A stretch of DNA of 64,000 nucleotides from Elusimicrobiota bacterium (lineage in GTDB: Bacteria; Elusimicrobiota; Elusimicrobia; UBA1565; UBA9628). A model generated the notes under the pieces. That model did no database searches and was not told the DNA's origin. It saw nothing but the letters and a program-made list of their open reading frames with translations. Positions 1 to 7,250 of the stretch are shown here, piece by piece. The position numbers and the translations under genes are program-made. The stretch lies in contig DAIDHI010000035.1 in assembly GCA_027452025.1 (NCBI GenBank), forward strand, positions 62,001 through 126,000. The letters run 5' to 3'. The number at the start of each line of letters is the position of its first letter. Positions within the stretch are counted from its first letter, which is position 1.

Positions 1-278
1 CCCTTGAGCAGGTCGTTGATCACGTTGAGCCTGGCCCGCACGGCCGAAGCCGTCTTTTCCAGTTCCTCGACCTGATCCACGATGACCTGCAGCTTCTTGA
101 GCTGCCCCTGATCGTAGGCGTATTGCTTCTGCAGCCGCGTCAGCGTCCAATAGTGCATTACCGAGGCCAGCGCGATGAGAATCAGCGCGACGATTCCGAC
201 CGCGGAGGCCTGCATGATCTGCTGCTTTTGCCGCGCCTTGGCGAGGATCTCGGCCGGGACGAGGTTGATCTTGATCAT
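1..278 (-). CDS. pilN: PilN-like type IV pilus inner-membrane protein, 3' part missing at window edge
   Basis: The reading frame begins at an ATG (278, minus strand) with MIKINLVPAEILAKAR, the N-terminal signature of PilN/GspL-type proteins, and runs off the window edge after 92 codons. A short cytoplasmic segment is followed by one hydrophobic membrane span (about residues 25-41) and then a polar stretch predicted to be coiled coil (about 45-90). PilN forms the inner-membrane alignment platform of the type IVa pilus with PilO and docks onto the actin-like PilM. It starts 4 nt after the pilM stop codon, so the two are co-transcribed. The C-terminal ferredoxin-like domain lies outside the window. 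Confidence 0.82.
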   Translation of the reverse strand, partial: MIKINLVPAEILAKARQKQQIMQASAVGIVALILIALASVMHYWTLTRLQKQYAYDQGQLKKLQVIVDQVEELEKTASAVRARLNVINDLLK

Positions 279-282
279 GGCT

Positions 283-1440
283 TCAAGCCCAATCCCTGTT
301 GCGCCGCAGCGCCAGGCCCGCGGCCACCCCGAAGGCGGGCGTCAGGTCCGCGGGAACGTCGACGGATGTCTTCAGAAACGAGAAGGGGTCGAGGACGCTG
401 ACCGGCACCTTGAGCTCGCCCGCAAGATGCTTGGAGAGGTTGCGCAGTCGCGCCGTGCCGCCCATGAGCACGATGCGGCCGATGGAGCGCTCGGGGCCCT
501 GCGACAGGTAGAAGTCCACCGACCGGTGAACCTCGGCGACCAAGTCCTTGACGACGCCGGTGATCGCCTGGGACACGCCCAGCGCTTCGCGCTGGCCCTC
601 TTGAAGGGCCTTTTCCTTTTCCGCGGGGTCGACGATGATCCCGTAGCTGCGCTTGGCCTCCTCGGCCTTGGCTTGGTCCATCTGGAACGCCTTCATGATA
701 GCCTTGGTCAAGGTGTTGCCCGAGATGAAGATGTCGCGCACGACCCGGGTAACCCCGCTTTCGAGGATCGAAAGGTTGGTCACCATATGGCCGATGTTGA
801 GATAGAGCGTCGCCCCGAGCTCCGGCTTGGGACCCTGCAGGCGCTCATAGACGTTCTCCAAGGCGAAGGAGTCGACGTCGATGATCGTCGGCGTGAGGCC
901 GGCGCCCTGCAGCACGTCGAGCCTCGCGGAGATGAGGTCCCTCTTGGCGGCCACGAGGACCGTCTCCATCTTCTTCTGGCCCTCCTCGACGAGCTCGGCG
1001 AGGATGTGGAAGCCGAGCTGCACCTCGTTGATGTCGAAGGGGATGAAGGGTTCGGCCTCGGTGGCCAAAGTAGCGGTGAGCTCCGACTTCGTCAGCCGAG
1101 GAAACTTCACGTAGCGGACGATGACGGAGTTGCCCGAGAGCGCCGTCGCCGTCTCCTTGACGCGGATGCCCTTCTTGATGAGGAAAGCGCGCAGCTCGTT
1201 GATCGTGTAAGCCTTTTTCTCCTCGGGAGAAGCGTCGGGCTTGGGCTTGAGTTCGACGTAGCCCCAGCTCTTGAGCGCCAGCTGGCCCGACTCTTGCCCG
1301 AACTGCGCGATCTTCAGGGCATAGCTGCCGATGTCGACGCCAACGACGTCTTGCGGCCCCGTAAAGAACGCGGCCAAGCCCTTGGCCTTCTTGAGGGCCG
1401 CGCCTGCCTTCATCTTCCAGTCTGCGATAGGAACCGCCAT
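283..1440 (-). CDS. pilM: PilM-like type IV pilus assembly ATPase (actin-like)
   Basis: A 385-residue cytoplasmic actin-fold protein of the PilM family, which recruits the pilus motor to the PilN/PilO membrane complex. The phosphate-1 segment VVGVDIGSYALKIAQF lies near residue 33, and a second phosphate loop, RIVLMGGTARLRNL, near residue 325. Length is normal for PilM (about 350). I place the start at the ATG at 1440, giving MAVPIADWKMKAG. An in-frame ATG at 1515 overlaps the -10 hexamer of the upstream promoter and cannot be translated from that transcript. pilN follows after 4 nt. The pilus ATPase at 62550-64000 probably serves the same machine. Confidence 0.88.
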   Translation of the reverse strand: MAVPIADWKMKAGAALKKAKGLAAFFTGPQDVVGVDIGSYALKIAQFGQESGQLALKSWGYVELKPKPDASPEEKKAYTINELRAFLIKKGIRVKETATALSGNSVIVRYVKFPRLTKSELTATLATEAEPFIPFDINEVQLGFHILAELVEEGQKKMETVLVAAKRDLISARLDVLQGAGLTPTIIDVDSFALENVYERLQGPKPELGATLYLNIGHMVTNLSILESGVTRVVRDIFISGNTLTKAIMKAFQMDQAKAEEAKRSYGIIVDPAEKEKALQEGQREALGVSQAITGVVKDLVAEVHRSVDFYLSQGPERSIGRIVLMGGTARLRNLSKHLAGELKVPVSVLDPFSFLKTSVDVPADLTPAFGVAAGLALRRNRDWA

Positions 1441-1514
1441 GATTTTTAAAATCCAGCCATGAAAAAGCGCCAGCGCCCCCTGGCTGGAAGGGGGTCGACT
1501 CGGCGCGTGCCTCA

Positions 1515-1543
1515 TTAATAACAGGATTGCAACTCTTTGTCAA
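1515..1543 (-). promoter_or_regulatory. sigma-70-type promoter of the pilM operon
   Basis: On the minus strand, TTGACA (1538-1543) is followed by exactly 17 nt and TATTAA (1515-1520). Transcription would begin near 1508, giving a leader of about 70 nt before the pilM ATG at 1440. This is one of the best -35/-10 pairs in the window. Confidence 0.7.
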
Positions 1544-1621
1544 GGCCCGGTCCCAAAAGTCACAAAATTGAGACCGGACGTTCTTGGACGATTTGATAGA
1601 ATTGCCTCCCCGGAATCCAGC

Positions 1622-2278
1622 ATGAAAGCCTTGCTTTTCGACTTTGGCGGCACCCTCGACGCCGACGGTCGGACGTGGATCGACCGCTTCTACCCTATTT
1701 ATAAGGAAACGGGGCTGGAATTCCCGCGCGAACGCTTCGACCGGGCATTCTACGAGAGCGACGACGGACTGCCCCGCCGCCACGCTCTCAAGGGCCTGTC
1801 GTTGGAGCAGACCGTCCGCCTGCAAGTCGAGGACGTCCTGCGCGCGCTGGCGCCGGACCGCCGCGACGCGGCGCCGGCCGTCAGCGGCCGATTCCTCGAG
1901 GACTGCCGCGCCGTGTTTCGCCGCAACGCGCCCGTCCTCGACCGGTTGTCCCGGCGCTTCCGGTTGGGCGTCGTCTCGAACTTTTACGGCAATCTCGACA
2001 GCGTCCTGGCATCGGAGGGATTGGATCGCTACTTCGGCGCCGTCGCGGATTCCGGCGTCGTCGGACGCCTGAAACCAGACGCCGGAATCTTCGAGCACGC
2101 TCTCCGTGCCCTGGGCTGCGGCGTCCAGGACGGCCTCATGGTCGGCGACTCCGTGCCTCGCGACATGCGGGGCGCCGAAGGCCTGCGCATGCGGCACGCG
2201 CTCCTCGGCGCGGGTCCGGCTTGCTGCGCGCAGGCCTGGCGCATCCGCGCCCTGCCGGAATTGGAGGCGCTGCTGTGA
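1622..2278 (+). CDS. HAD-superfamily phosphatase
   Basis: A 218-residue haloacid-dehalogenase-type hydrolase. Motif I is FDFGGTLDADG at residues 5-15: the nucleophile Asp is present, but the usual second Asp of DxD is replaced by Gly (DFGGT), as in many HAD phosphatases and dehalogenases. Motif II is VVSNF, and motif IV is VGDSVPRDMRGAEG with the Mg-binding Asp. It is the first gene of a seven-gene chain; its TGA overlaps the GTG of the nucleotidyltransferase. In that context it probably dephosphorylates an inositol phosphate or a product of the pathway, but the substrate is inferred from neighbours only. A TAGAAT hexamer (1597-1602) lies 19 nt upstream of the ATG. Confidence 0.8.
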   Translation: MKALLFDFGGTLDADGRTWIDRFYPIYKETGLEFPRERFDRAFYESDDGLPRRHALKGLSLEQTVRLQVEDVLRALAPDRRDAAPAVSGRFLEDCRAVFRRNAPVLDRLSRRFRLGVVSNFYGNLDSVLASEGLDRYFGAVADSGVVGRLKPDAGIFEHALRALGCGVQDGLMVGDSVPRDMRGAEGLRMRHALLGAGPACCAQAWRIRALPELEALL

Positions 2279-2985
2279 GTTCAGGGCTTGCCGCGGGGAT
2301 CATCGCCGCCGGCCGCGGGTCGCGGCTGAGCGCGAGCCACCCGGGATTGCCCAAGCCCATGATTCCCGTCGCCGGCGCTCCGCTGTGCCACTGGGTGGCC
2401 CGCGCGCTCGCCGAAGCCGGGGTGGAGCGAGTCACTTTGTTGCGTAATAGCCGTGGCCGGGCCGTGGAAGAGAGCCTGCGCCAGGCGTTTCCGCGGCTTG
2501 ACTGGACCTTTCTCGAGGCCGATACGGCCTCCTCCTGGGAAAGCTTCCGGCTCGTCGCCAAGACCTTGGCCCGGACAGAACCGAGGTTCCTCATGAGCAC
2601 CGTGGACGCCGTCTTCGCCGCCGGCCAGACCGGTTTTTTCGCAGACCAAGCCGCGGGCTGCGCGGCGGCGCTCGCCTTGACCGACTTCATCGACGACGAA
2701 AAGCCTTTATGGGCCGACCTCGGCGAGGACGGCCGCGTCGCCGCCCTGGGCCCGGCCGCCCGGACCAGGCGCTACGCCACCGCCGGCCTCTATTTCCTCA
2801 CCGCGGCCGTGTCCGAGAGCATGCCCTCGGCGGAGAGTTTCGATTCGCTGCGCGCTTACCTCGCGTCGCTCGTCTTGGGAGAGCACGCGGTCCGCGGCGT
2901 CCCCCTGTCGAAGGCGATCGACGTCGACCGTCCCGAAGACGTGCGGCAAGCGGAGCAATTCCTCAAGGAGTCCCGGCCGTGGTGA
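2275..2985 (+). CDS. sugar/inositol-phosphate nucleotidyltransferase
   Basis: A 236-residue GT-A-fold nucleotidyltransferase. The N-terminus GIIAAGRGSRLS (residues 8-19) and LPKPMIPVAGAP (25-36) are the NTP-binding and sugar-phosphate signatures. MSTVDAVF provides a catalytic Asp region, and KAIDVDRPEDV near the C-terminus is the second metal-binding motif. GTG start overlaps the previous stop by 4 nt (GTGA). Single-domain length suits a cytidylyl- or guanylyltransferase. With inositol-phosphate synthase and a CDP-alcohol phosphotransferase in the same chain, formation of a CDP-activated inositol or related headgroup (as in inositol-1-phosphate cytidylyltransferase) is the most economical guess. 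Other sugar-1-phosphates cannot be excluded. Confidence 0.82.
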   Translation: MSSGLAAGIIAAGRGSRLSASHPGLPKPMIPVAGAPLCHWVARALAEAGVERVTLLRNSRGRAVEESLRQAFPRLDWTFLEADTASSWESFRLVAKTLARTEPRFLMSTVDAVFAAGQTGFFADQAAGCAAALALTDFIDDEKPLWADLGEDGRVAALGPAARTRRYATAGLYFLTAAVSESMPSAESFDSLRAYLASLVLGEHAVRGVPLSKAIDVDRPEDVRQAEQFLKESRPW

Positions 2986-3836
2986 AGTGCCTGGCGATCC
3001 TGCGCGAGCTGACCAACTCCCCCAACCGGGAAAGCGACGACGCCCTCATCCTCAAGGCGACCATGGAGCACCTGCGCATCCAGCGCGTCAGCGCCACGAT
3101 CATGACGCCGGAGCAGGCCGACGGCGAGGATTTCCTCGGCTGGGACATGATCGTGCCGATGTGCGAATCCTACTCGCGCCTGCGGCGCCTGGACGCTTGG
3201 GAGCGCGTGGGGCGGGCCGTCATCGTCAACCGCCCCGCCTCCGTCTTGGCCTGCTACCGCGCGCGGATGCTGGCGGCTTTCCGGGAGCGCCCCGGAGTGC
3301 TGATGCCGGAGACGGAGCTGCGGCCCACGCAAGGCGCCGCGACGCCGGACGAGCCGGCCTTCGACATGAGCCGGGGCGCTTGGGTCAAGCGCGGCGACGT
3401 CCACAACACGTGCAGCCATGACGTCGTCTTCGCGCGCGACATGAAGGACGTGGACGCGATCCGCCAGGACTTCCAGCGCCGTGAGATTCCGACGATGCTC
3501 ATCCAGCGCCACATCGACGGAGACCTGGTGAAGTTTTACGGCGTCGGACCCGGCCAGTGGTTCACGTGGTTCTATCACGACCCGCACTCGGCGCGGCGCC
3601 TGCCCTTCGAGCTCGAGGACCTCGCCGCCCAAGCCGAGACCGGAGCGGCGGCCCTCGGCCTCGAGATCTATGGCGGCGACGCCATCGTCTCGCAAGGCGG
3701 CCCGATCTATCTCATCGACGTCAATTCCTGGCCGAGCTTCGCGCGCGTGCGCGACGAGGCTTCGGTTCAAATCGCCCGCCGGCTGCGCGCCCGCCTTCGC
3801 CAGCTCGAGCCCGGCCGCCCCCGAGGAAAGACATGA
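2982..3836 (+). CDS. divergent ATP-grasp enzyme, possibly an inositol-phosphate kinase
   Basis: A 284-residue protein with ATP-grasp hallmarks. GAWVKRGDVHNT carries the first Lys, followed by MLIQRHIDGDLVKFYGVG, then GGDAIVSQGGPIYLIDVNSW with the metal-binding Asp and Asn. The VKFYGVG and YLIDVNSWPSF segments resemble the FKVYVVG and VIDINxFPG segments of inositol-trisphosphate 5/6-kinases (ITPK) about as well as RimK-type peptide ligases. In an inositol gene chain this makes a kinase or an amino-acid ligase the two leading options. Two adjacent GTG codons (2979, 2982) could serve as start; 2982 gives the GTGA overlap seen across this operon. No close family recognised. Confidence 0.7.
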   Translation: MKCLAILRELTNSPNRESDDALILKATMEHLRIQRVSATIMTPEQADGEDFLGWDMIVPMCESYSRLRRLDAWERVGRAVIVNRPASVLACYRARMLAAFRERPGVLMPETELRPTQGAATPDEPAFDMSRGAWVKRGDVHNTCSHDVVFARDMKDVDAIRQDFQRREIPTMLIQRHIDGDLVKFYGVGPGQWFTWFYHDPHSARRLPFELEDLAAQAETGAAALGLEIYGGDAIVSQGGPIYLIDVNSWPSFARVRDEASVQIARRLRARLRQLEPGRPRGKT

Positions 3837-5173
3837 CACCCACCGCCTTGGAAGAGAATCCCGCCGCGGGACCCAAGTCCCTCGCGCTGTTCGAGGAGGA
3901 GCAGTCCTACATCGCGCCCGGTTTGCAGTCGATCGCGCTGTTCTCGCGCCTGGCCATGGACAGCGGCCGGGGCTGCCGCCTGCGCGACGTCGACGGCAAG
4001 GAATATCTCGACTTCGTCGCCGGTATCGGCGTGGCGTCTTTGGGCTACGCTCACCCGGACTACGTGCGGGCGATGACCGACCAGCTCTCCCGAACGGCCG
4101 TCGGCTCGTTCACGACGCCGCGGCGCCTTTCCTTCGTCAAGAATCTCGCGACCGTCACCCCAAAGGGCCTGACCCGCGTCCAGCTCTATTCCTCCGGCGC
4201 TGAGGCCGTCGAGGCCTCCCTGCGCTTGGCCAAGAGCCGCACCAAGAGGTTCGAGACGATCAGCTTCTGGGGCGGCTTCCACGGGAAAACGGGCGGCGTC
4301 CTCGGACTGCTCGGCGACGGCTTCAAGAACCAGCTCGGGCCGCTCTTGCCCGGGCTCTACGTCTCGCCTTACCCCGACGCGCGCCGCTGTCCCTTCGGGA
4401 CCGACGGGCCGCACGACTGCGGCGCGCACTGCCTGCAGTTCCTGCGCGACAAGATCAAGCGGGAGACTTCGGGAAGCCTGGCCGCGATCATCCTGGAGCC
4501 CGTCCAGGGGACGGCGGGCAACGTGACCCCGCCGCCGGGCTTTTTCGCCGGCGTGCGCGAGATCGCCCGGGACAACGGCGCCCTTTTCATTTCCGACGAG
4601 ATGATCACCGGCTTCGGGCGCACCGGCGAATGGTTCGGCTGCGTCCATGAGGGCGTGGTGCCCGACATGATGACCGTGGGCAAGGGCATGGCCGGGGGCT
4701 TTCCGGTCTCCGGCGTGATCACGACCACGGAGATCGCGCAGGCCAAGCCTTGGGGCAACCCGAGCGGCTCTTCCTCGAGCTACGGCGGCAATCCGTTGGC
4801 CAGCGCGGCCGCCGACGTCACGCTCTCCGTCATCCAGAAAGAGCGGCTGGTCGACAACGCCCGCAAGGTGGGCGCGGCGCTCCTAGCGCGCCTGGAGCAG
4901 GCGGCCAAGCGCTGCCCCGTCATCGGCGCGGTCCGAGGCCGCGGGCTCATGATCGGCGTCGACCTCGTCAACCCGCGCACCGGCGCGCCGCTCGAAGCCG
5001 AAGCCTGCCGGGCGCTCTTCGACGACTGCCTGCGCCGCGGCCTCATCACCATGTCCTATAACCCGTCGCTGCGCATAAACCCGCCCCTGACGATCACCGA
5101 GCAGGAGGCGCTGCAAGGAGCCGACACGCTCGAGGAGGCTCTAGAGACGCTGCGGCGCAAGCGCTGGCCGTGA
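3833..5173 (+). CDS. class III PLP-dependent aminotransferase
   Basis: A 446-residue fold-type I aminotransferase of class III (the family of 4-aminobutyrate, ornithine and glutamate-semialdehyde enzymes). The PLP-phosphate site is YSSGAEAVEASLRLA, the Asp pairing with the pyridine N is in LFISDEMITGFGRTG, and the Schiff-base Lys is in MTVGKGMAGGFP. A normal-length C-terminal small domain follows. The ribosome-binding site GAGGAAAG lies just before ATG 3833, which overlaps the previous stop (ATGA). Between a Gfo/Idh/MocA dehydrogenase and inositol genes, it could transaminate a keto-inositol to an inosamine. That substrate is inferred, not visible in the sequence. Confidence 0.88.
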   Translation: MTPTALEENPAAGPKSLALFEEEQSYIAPGLQSIALFSRLAMDSGRGCRLRDVDGKEYLDFVAGIGVASLGYAHPDYVRAMTDQLSRTAVGSFTTPRRLSFVKNLATVTPKGLTRVQLYSSGAEAVEASLRLAKSRTKRFETISFWGGFHGKTGGVLGLLGDGFKNQLGPLLPGLYVSPYPDARRCPFGTDGPHDCGAHCLQFLRDKIKRETSGSLAAIILEPVQGTAGNVTPPPGFFAGVREIARDNGALFISDEMITGFGRTGEWFGCVHEGVVPDMMTVGKGMAGGFPVSGVITTTEIAQAKPWGNPSGSSSSYGGNPLASAAADVTLSVIQKERLVDNARKVGAALLARLEQAAKRCPVIGAVRGRGLMIGVDLVNPRTGAPLEAEACRALFDDCLRRGLITMSYNPSLRINPPLTITEQEALQGADTLEEALETLRRKRWP

Positions 5174-6192
5174 AGAAAGTCCTGCGCGGCGCGCTCGCCG
5201 GCTTCGGACAGGTGGCGGAGAAGGCCCACCTGCCGGGCTTCGCCGCCGCCGGCGGCTTCGAGATAATCGCCGTCGCCGAAGCGCAGCCCCAGCGCGCCGA
5301 GGCCGCGAAGGCGGCGCTTCCCGAGGCGCGGCTCTACTCCTCGCTTGAGGAGCTGCTCGCGGTCGAGGAGGGGCTCGACTTCGTCGATATCGCCACGCCG
5401 CCCTTCCTCCACGGAGAGCAGACGCTGGCGGCGCTCAACGCCGGCTTGCACGTATTGTGCGAGAAGCCCCTCTCGCTCGACCTCGACCAGCTGGCCGGGA
5501 TCTTCTCGGCCGCCGACGCCGCCGATCGCGCGGTCTTTACGGTGCACAACTGGGCTTATTCCCCGCAGTGGCGCAAGACCTTCGAGCTGGCCCGCGCGGC
5601 GGGGCCGGTGTCGCACGTCCATCTTTCCACGCTGCGCCTGCAGCCGGCCGCCGGCGCCCTGCCCGGAGACTGGCGCCGCGACGGCGCGAAGGCCGGCGGC
5701 GGCATCCTGGTCGACCACGGCTGGCACAATCTTTACCTGCTCTACCGCCTCGTCGCGAGCCATCCGTCGCGGCTGACGGCCTGCCTCGACGAGCAGACCC
5801 CGGCCCGCGTCGAGGACGCGGCCACCGTCTTTTTCGAGTTCCCGGGGGCTACGGCCGCCCTGCACCTGAGCTGGCGCGCCGGCCTGCGCTACAACGGCGC
5901 CGTCATCCACGCCCAGGACGCCACCGTCGAGCTGCGCGACGACGCCGTGATCCTGCGCAAGGACGGCGCGGAGCCCAAATCCTTCTCGTTCCCTCAGCGC
6001 CTCTCCGCCGGCTCGGCGCATCCCGATTGGTTCGCCGCGATGCTGCCCGACTTCGCCGCCGCCGTCGCCGATCCGGCCCGGCGCGCGGCCAACCGCCGAG
6101 AAGCCGATTTCTGCCTTAAGATGATCCGCCGCGTCTATCACTCCGTGCGCGTCGGGCGAAACCCCCTGCGGCCGTCTTTGGGCCTGCGATGA
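5170..6192 (+). CDS. Gfo/Idh/MocA-family NAD(P)-dependent oxidoreductase
   Basis: A 340-residue dehydrogenase with an N-terminal Rossmann fold (GALAGFGQVAEKAHLPGF; GxGxx(x)A-type) and the family signature CEKPLSLDL around residue 97, whose Lys is catalytic. A histidine-containing DHGWHNLY segment corresponds to the DxxxH proton-relay region. GTG start overlaps the aminotransferase stop. Inositol 2-dehydrogenases belong to this family, so oxidation of an inositol hydroxyl to a ketone for the adjacent aminotransferase is a reasonable role. Sugar or nucleotide-sugar substrates are equally possible from sequence alone. Confidence 0.85.
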   Translation: MKKVLRGALAGFGQVAEKAHLPGFAAAGGFEIIAVAEAQPQRAEAAKAALPEARLYSSLEELLAVEEGLDFVDIATPPFLHGEQTLAALNAGLHVLCEKPLSLDLDQLAGIFSAADAADRAVFTVHNWAYSPQWRKTFELARAAGPVSHVHLSTLRLQPAAGALPGDWRRDGAKAGGGILVDHGWHNLYLLYRLVASHPSRLTACLDEQTPARVEDAATVFFEFPGATAALHLSWRAGLRYNGAVIHAQDATVELRDDAVILRKDGAEPKSFSFPQRLSAGSAHPDWFAAMLPDFAAAVADPARRAANRREADFCLKMIRRVYHSVRVGRNPLRPSLGLR

Positions 6193-7250
6193 CGCGCAAG
6201 GCTCTGCTGCGCGCCGCCGCGCCCGACCTGCTCGGCGAGAGGCTGGGCGGGCTCACCGTGCTGCAGCGCCAGCTCTTCACCGCCGCCCGCGCCGGCTTCG
6301 ACGAGGTGTGGGTGGAGGCGCCAGCCCCTGCGCCGGGGCTGCGCCTGCCGCAAGGGCTTCGGACGCACTGGCAAGGCGAGCCGGCGCCGGCAAGCGCGCT
6401 GACGCTCGATGCCGGGCGGCTCCTGACCGTGGCGGGCCTCAAGCGCCTCGCCCAGGGAGCCCGCGTCGAGGAGCTGCCGGCGTCGGCCTCCATCGTCCTG
6501 AGGCCGTCGGGCCCCCGCAAGGCCGCGCTGTCGTGGCTGCTGGCCACGGGCACCAAGGCGCAAGACGGCTTCATGGCCCGCTACTTCGACCGGCACCTGT
6601 CCCTCGGCGTCTCGCGGCTGCTCCTCGATACGCCCGTCACGCCGAACATGATGACGATCCTCAGCTCGGGCATCGGCCTCTACGGCACGACCTTTTTCCT
6701 GCGCCCCGACCACGCCAGCCGGCTGGCCGGAGCGCTGCTGGTCTGGCTCCATTCCGTGCTCGACGGCTGCGACGGGGAGCTGGCGCGGATGCGCTTTCAG
6801 GAAAGCCGCTTTGGGGGCGCGATCGACTTCTGGGGCGACAACCTCGTCCATCTTTCCCTCTTCGGCTGCCTGGCCTGGGGCTTCGCCAAGGCCGACCGGA
6901 GCGTCTTGCCCCTGCTGGCCGGCGCCGCGGCGTGGATCGGCACGCTCGGCTCGGCCGCCTTGGTCTACCTTCAAAAGCTCAGCGGCCTACAGCCGCCGCC
7001 GACCGAGACGGGGACCTTCCTCAAGCGGCTCGAGGACATCCTCGCCGCGCGCGACTTCATTTACCTGCTCGTTTTCCTCGCCTTCATCGACCGCACTTAT
7101 GAGTTCATGTGGGCGGCCGGCGTGGGCTGCCTGCTGTTCTTCATCATGATGCTCTATCTCGGAGGACGAAATGACCAAATCAGCCGGCCGTATCCCGCCG
7201 CCCAAGGGGAAGCTGGGTATCCTGCTTCCGGGCATGGGGGCGGTCTCTAG
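6189..7250 (+). CDS. CDP-alcohol phosphotransferase with degenerate nucleotidyltransferase-like N-terminus
   Basis: A 353-residue membrane enzyme. The C-terminal part carries the complete CDP-alcohol phosphotransferase motif DGCDGELAR...G...D...D (about residues 194-218), with multiple membrane spans around it. The preceding segment RYFDR...TPVTPNMMT is typical of enzymes joining a CDP-activated alcohol to a second alcohol. The N-terminal 110 residues look like a worn GT-A domain (LGGLTVLQRQLFTAARAGFD) lacking the GxGxRL loop. This is the architecture of bifunctional inositol-phosphate cytidylyltransferase/DIPP synthases with the first activity lost; the separate enzyme at 2275 could supply it. 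The last 80 nt overlap the next gene in another frame. Confidence 0.85.
   Translation: MTRKALLRAAAPDLLGERLGGLTVLQRQLFTAARAGFDEVWVEAPAPAPGLRLPQGLRTHWQGEPAPASALTLDAGRLLTVAGLKRLAQGARVEELPASASIVLRPSGPRKAALSWLLATGTKAQDGFMARYFDRHLSLGVSRLLLDTPVTPNMMTILSSGIGLYGTTFFLRPDHASRLAGALLVWLHSVLDGCDGELARMRFQESRFGGAIDFWGDNLVHLSLFGCLAWGFAKADRSVLPLLAGAAAWIGTLGSAALVYLQKLSGLQPPPTETGTFLKRLEDILAARDFIYLLVFLAFIDRTYEFMWAAGVGCLLFFIMMLYLGGRNDQISRPYPAAQGEAGYPASGHGGGL

Noticed and set aside
175..1449. Plus-strand open frame opposite pilM
   Set aside because: pilM has actin-family motifs, a promoter and a partner gene; the plus-strand translation has none.
1546..1579. CCGGTC/GACCGG inverted repeat as a terminator or operator
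   Set aside because: The arms are 6 bp with a loop of over 20 nt and no T-run; too weak to call.
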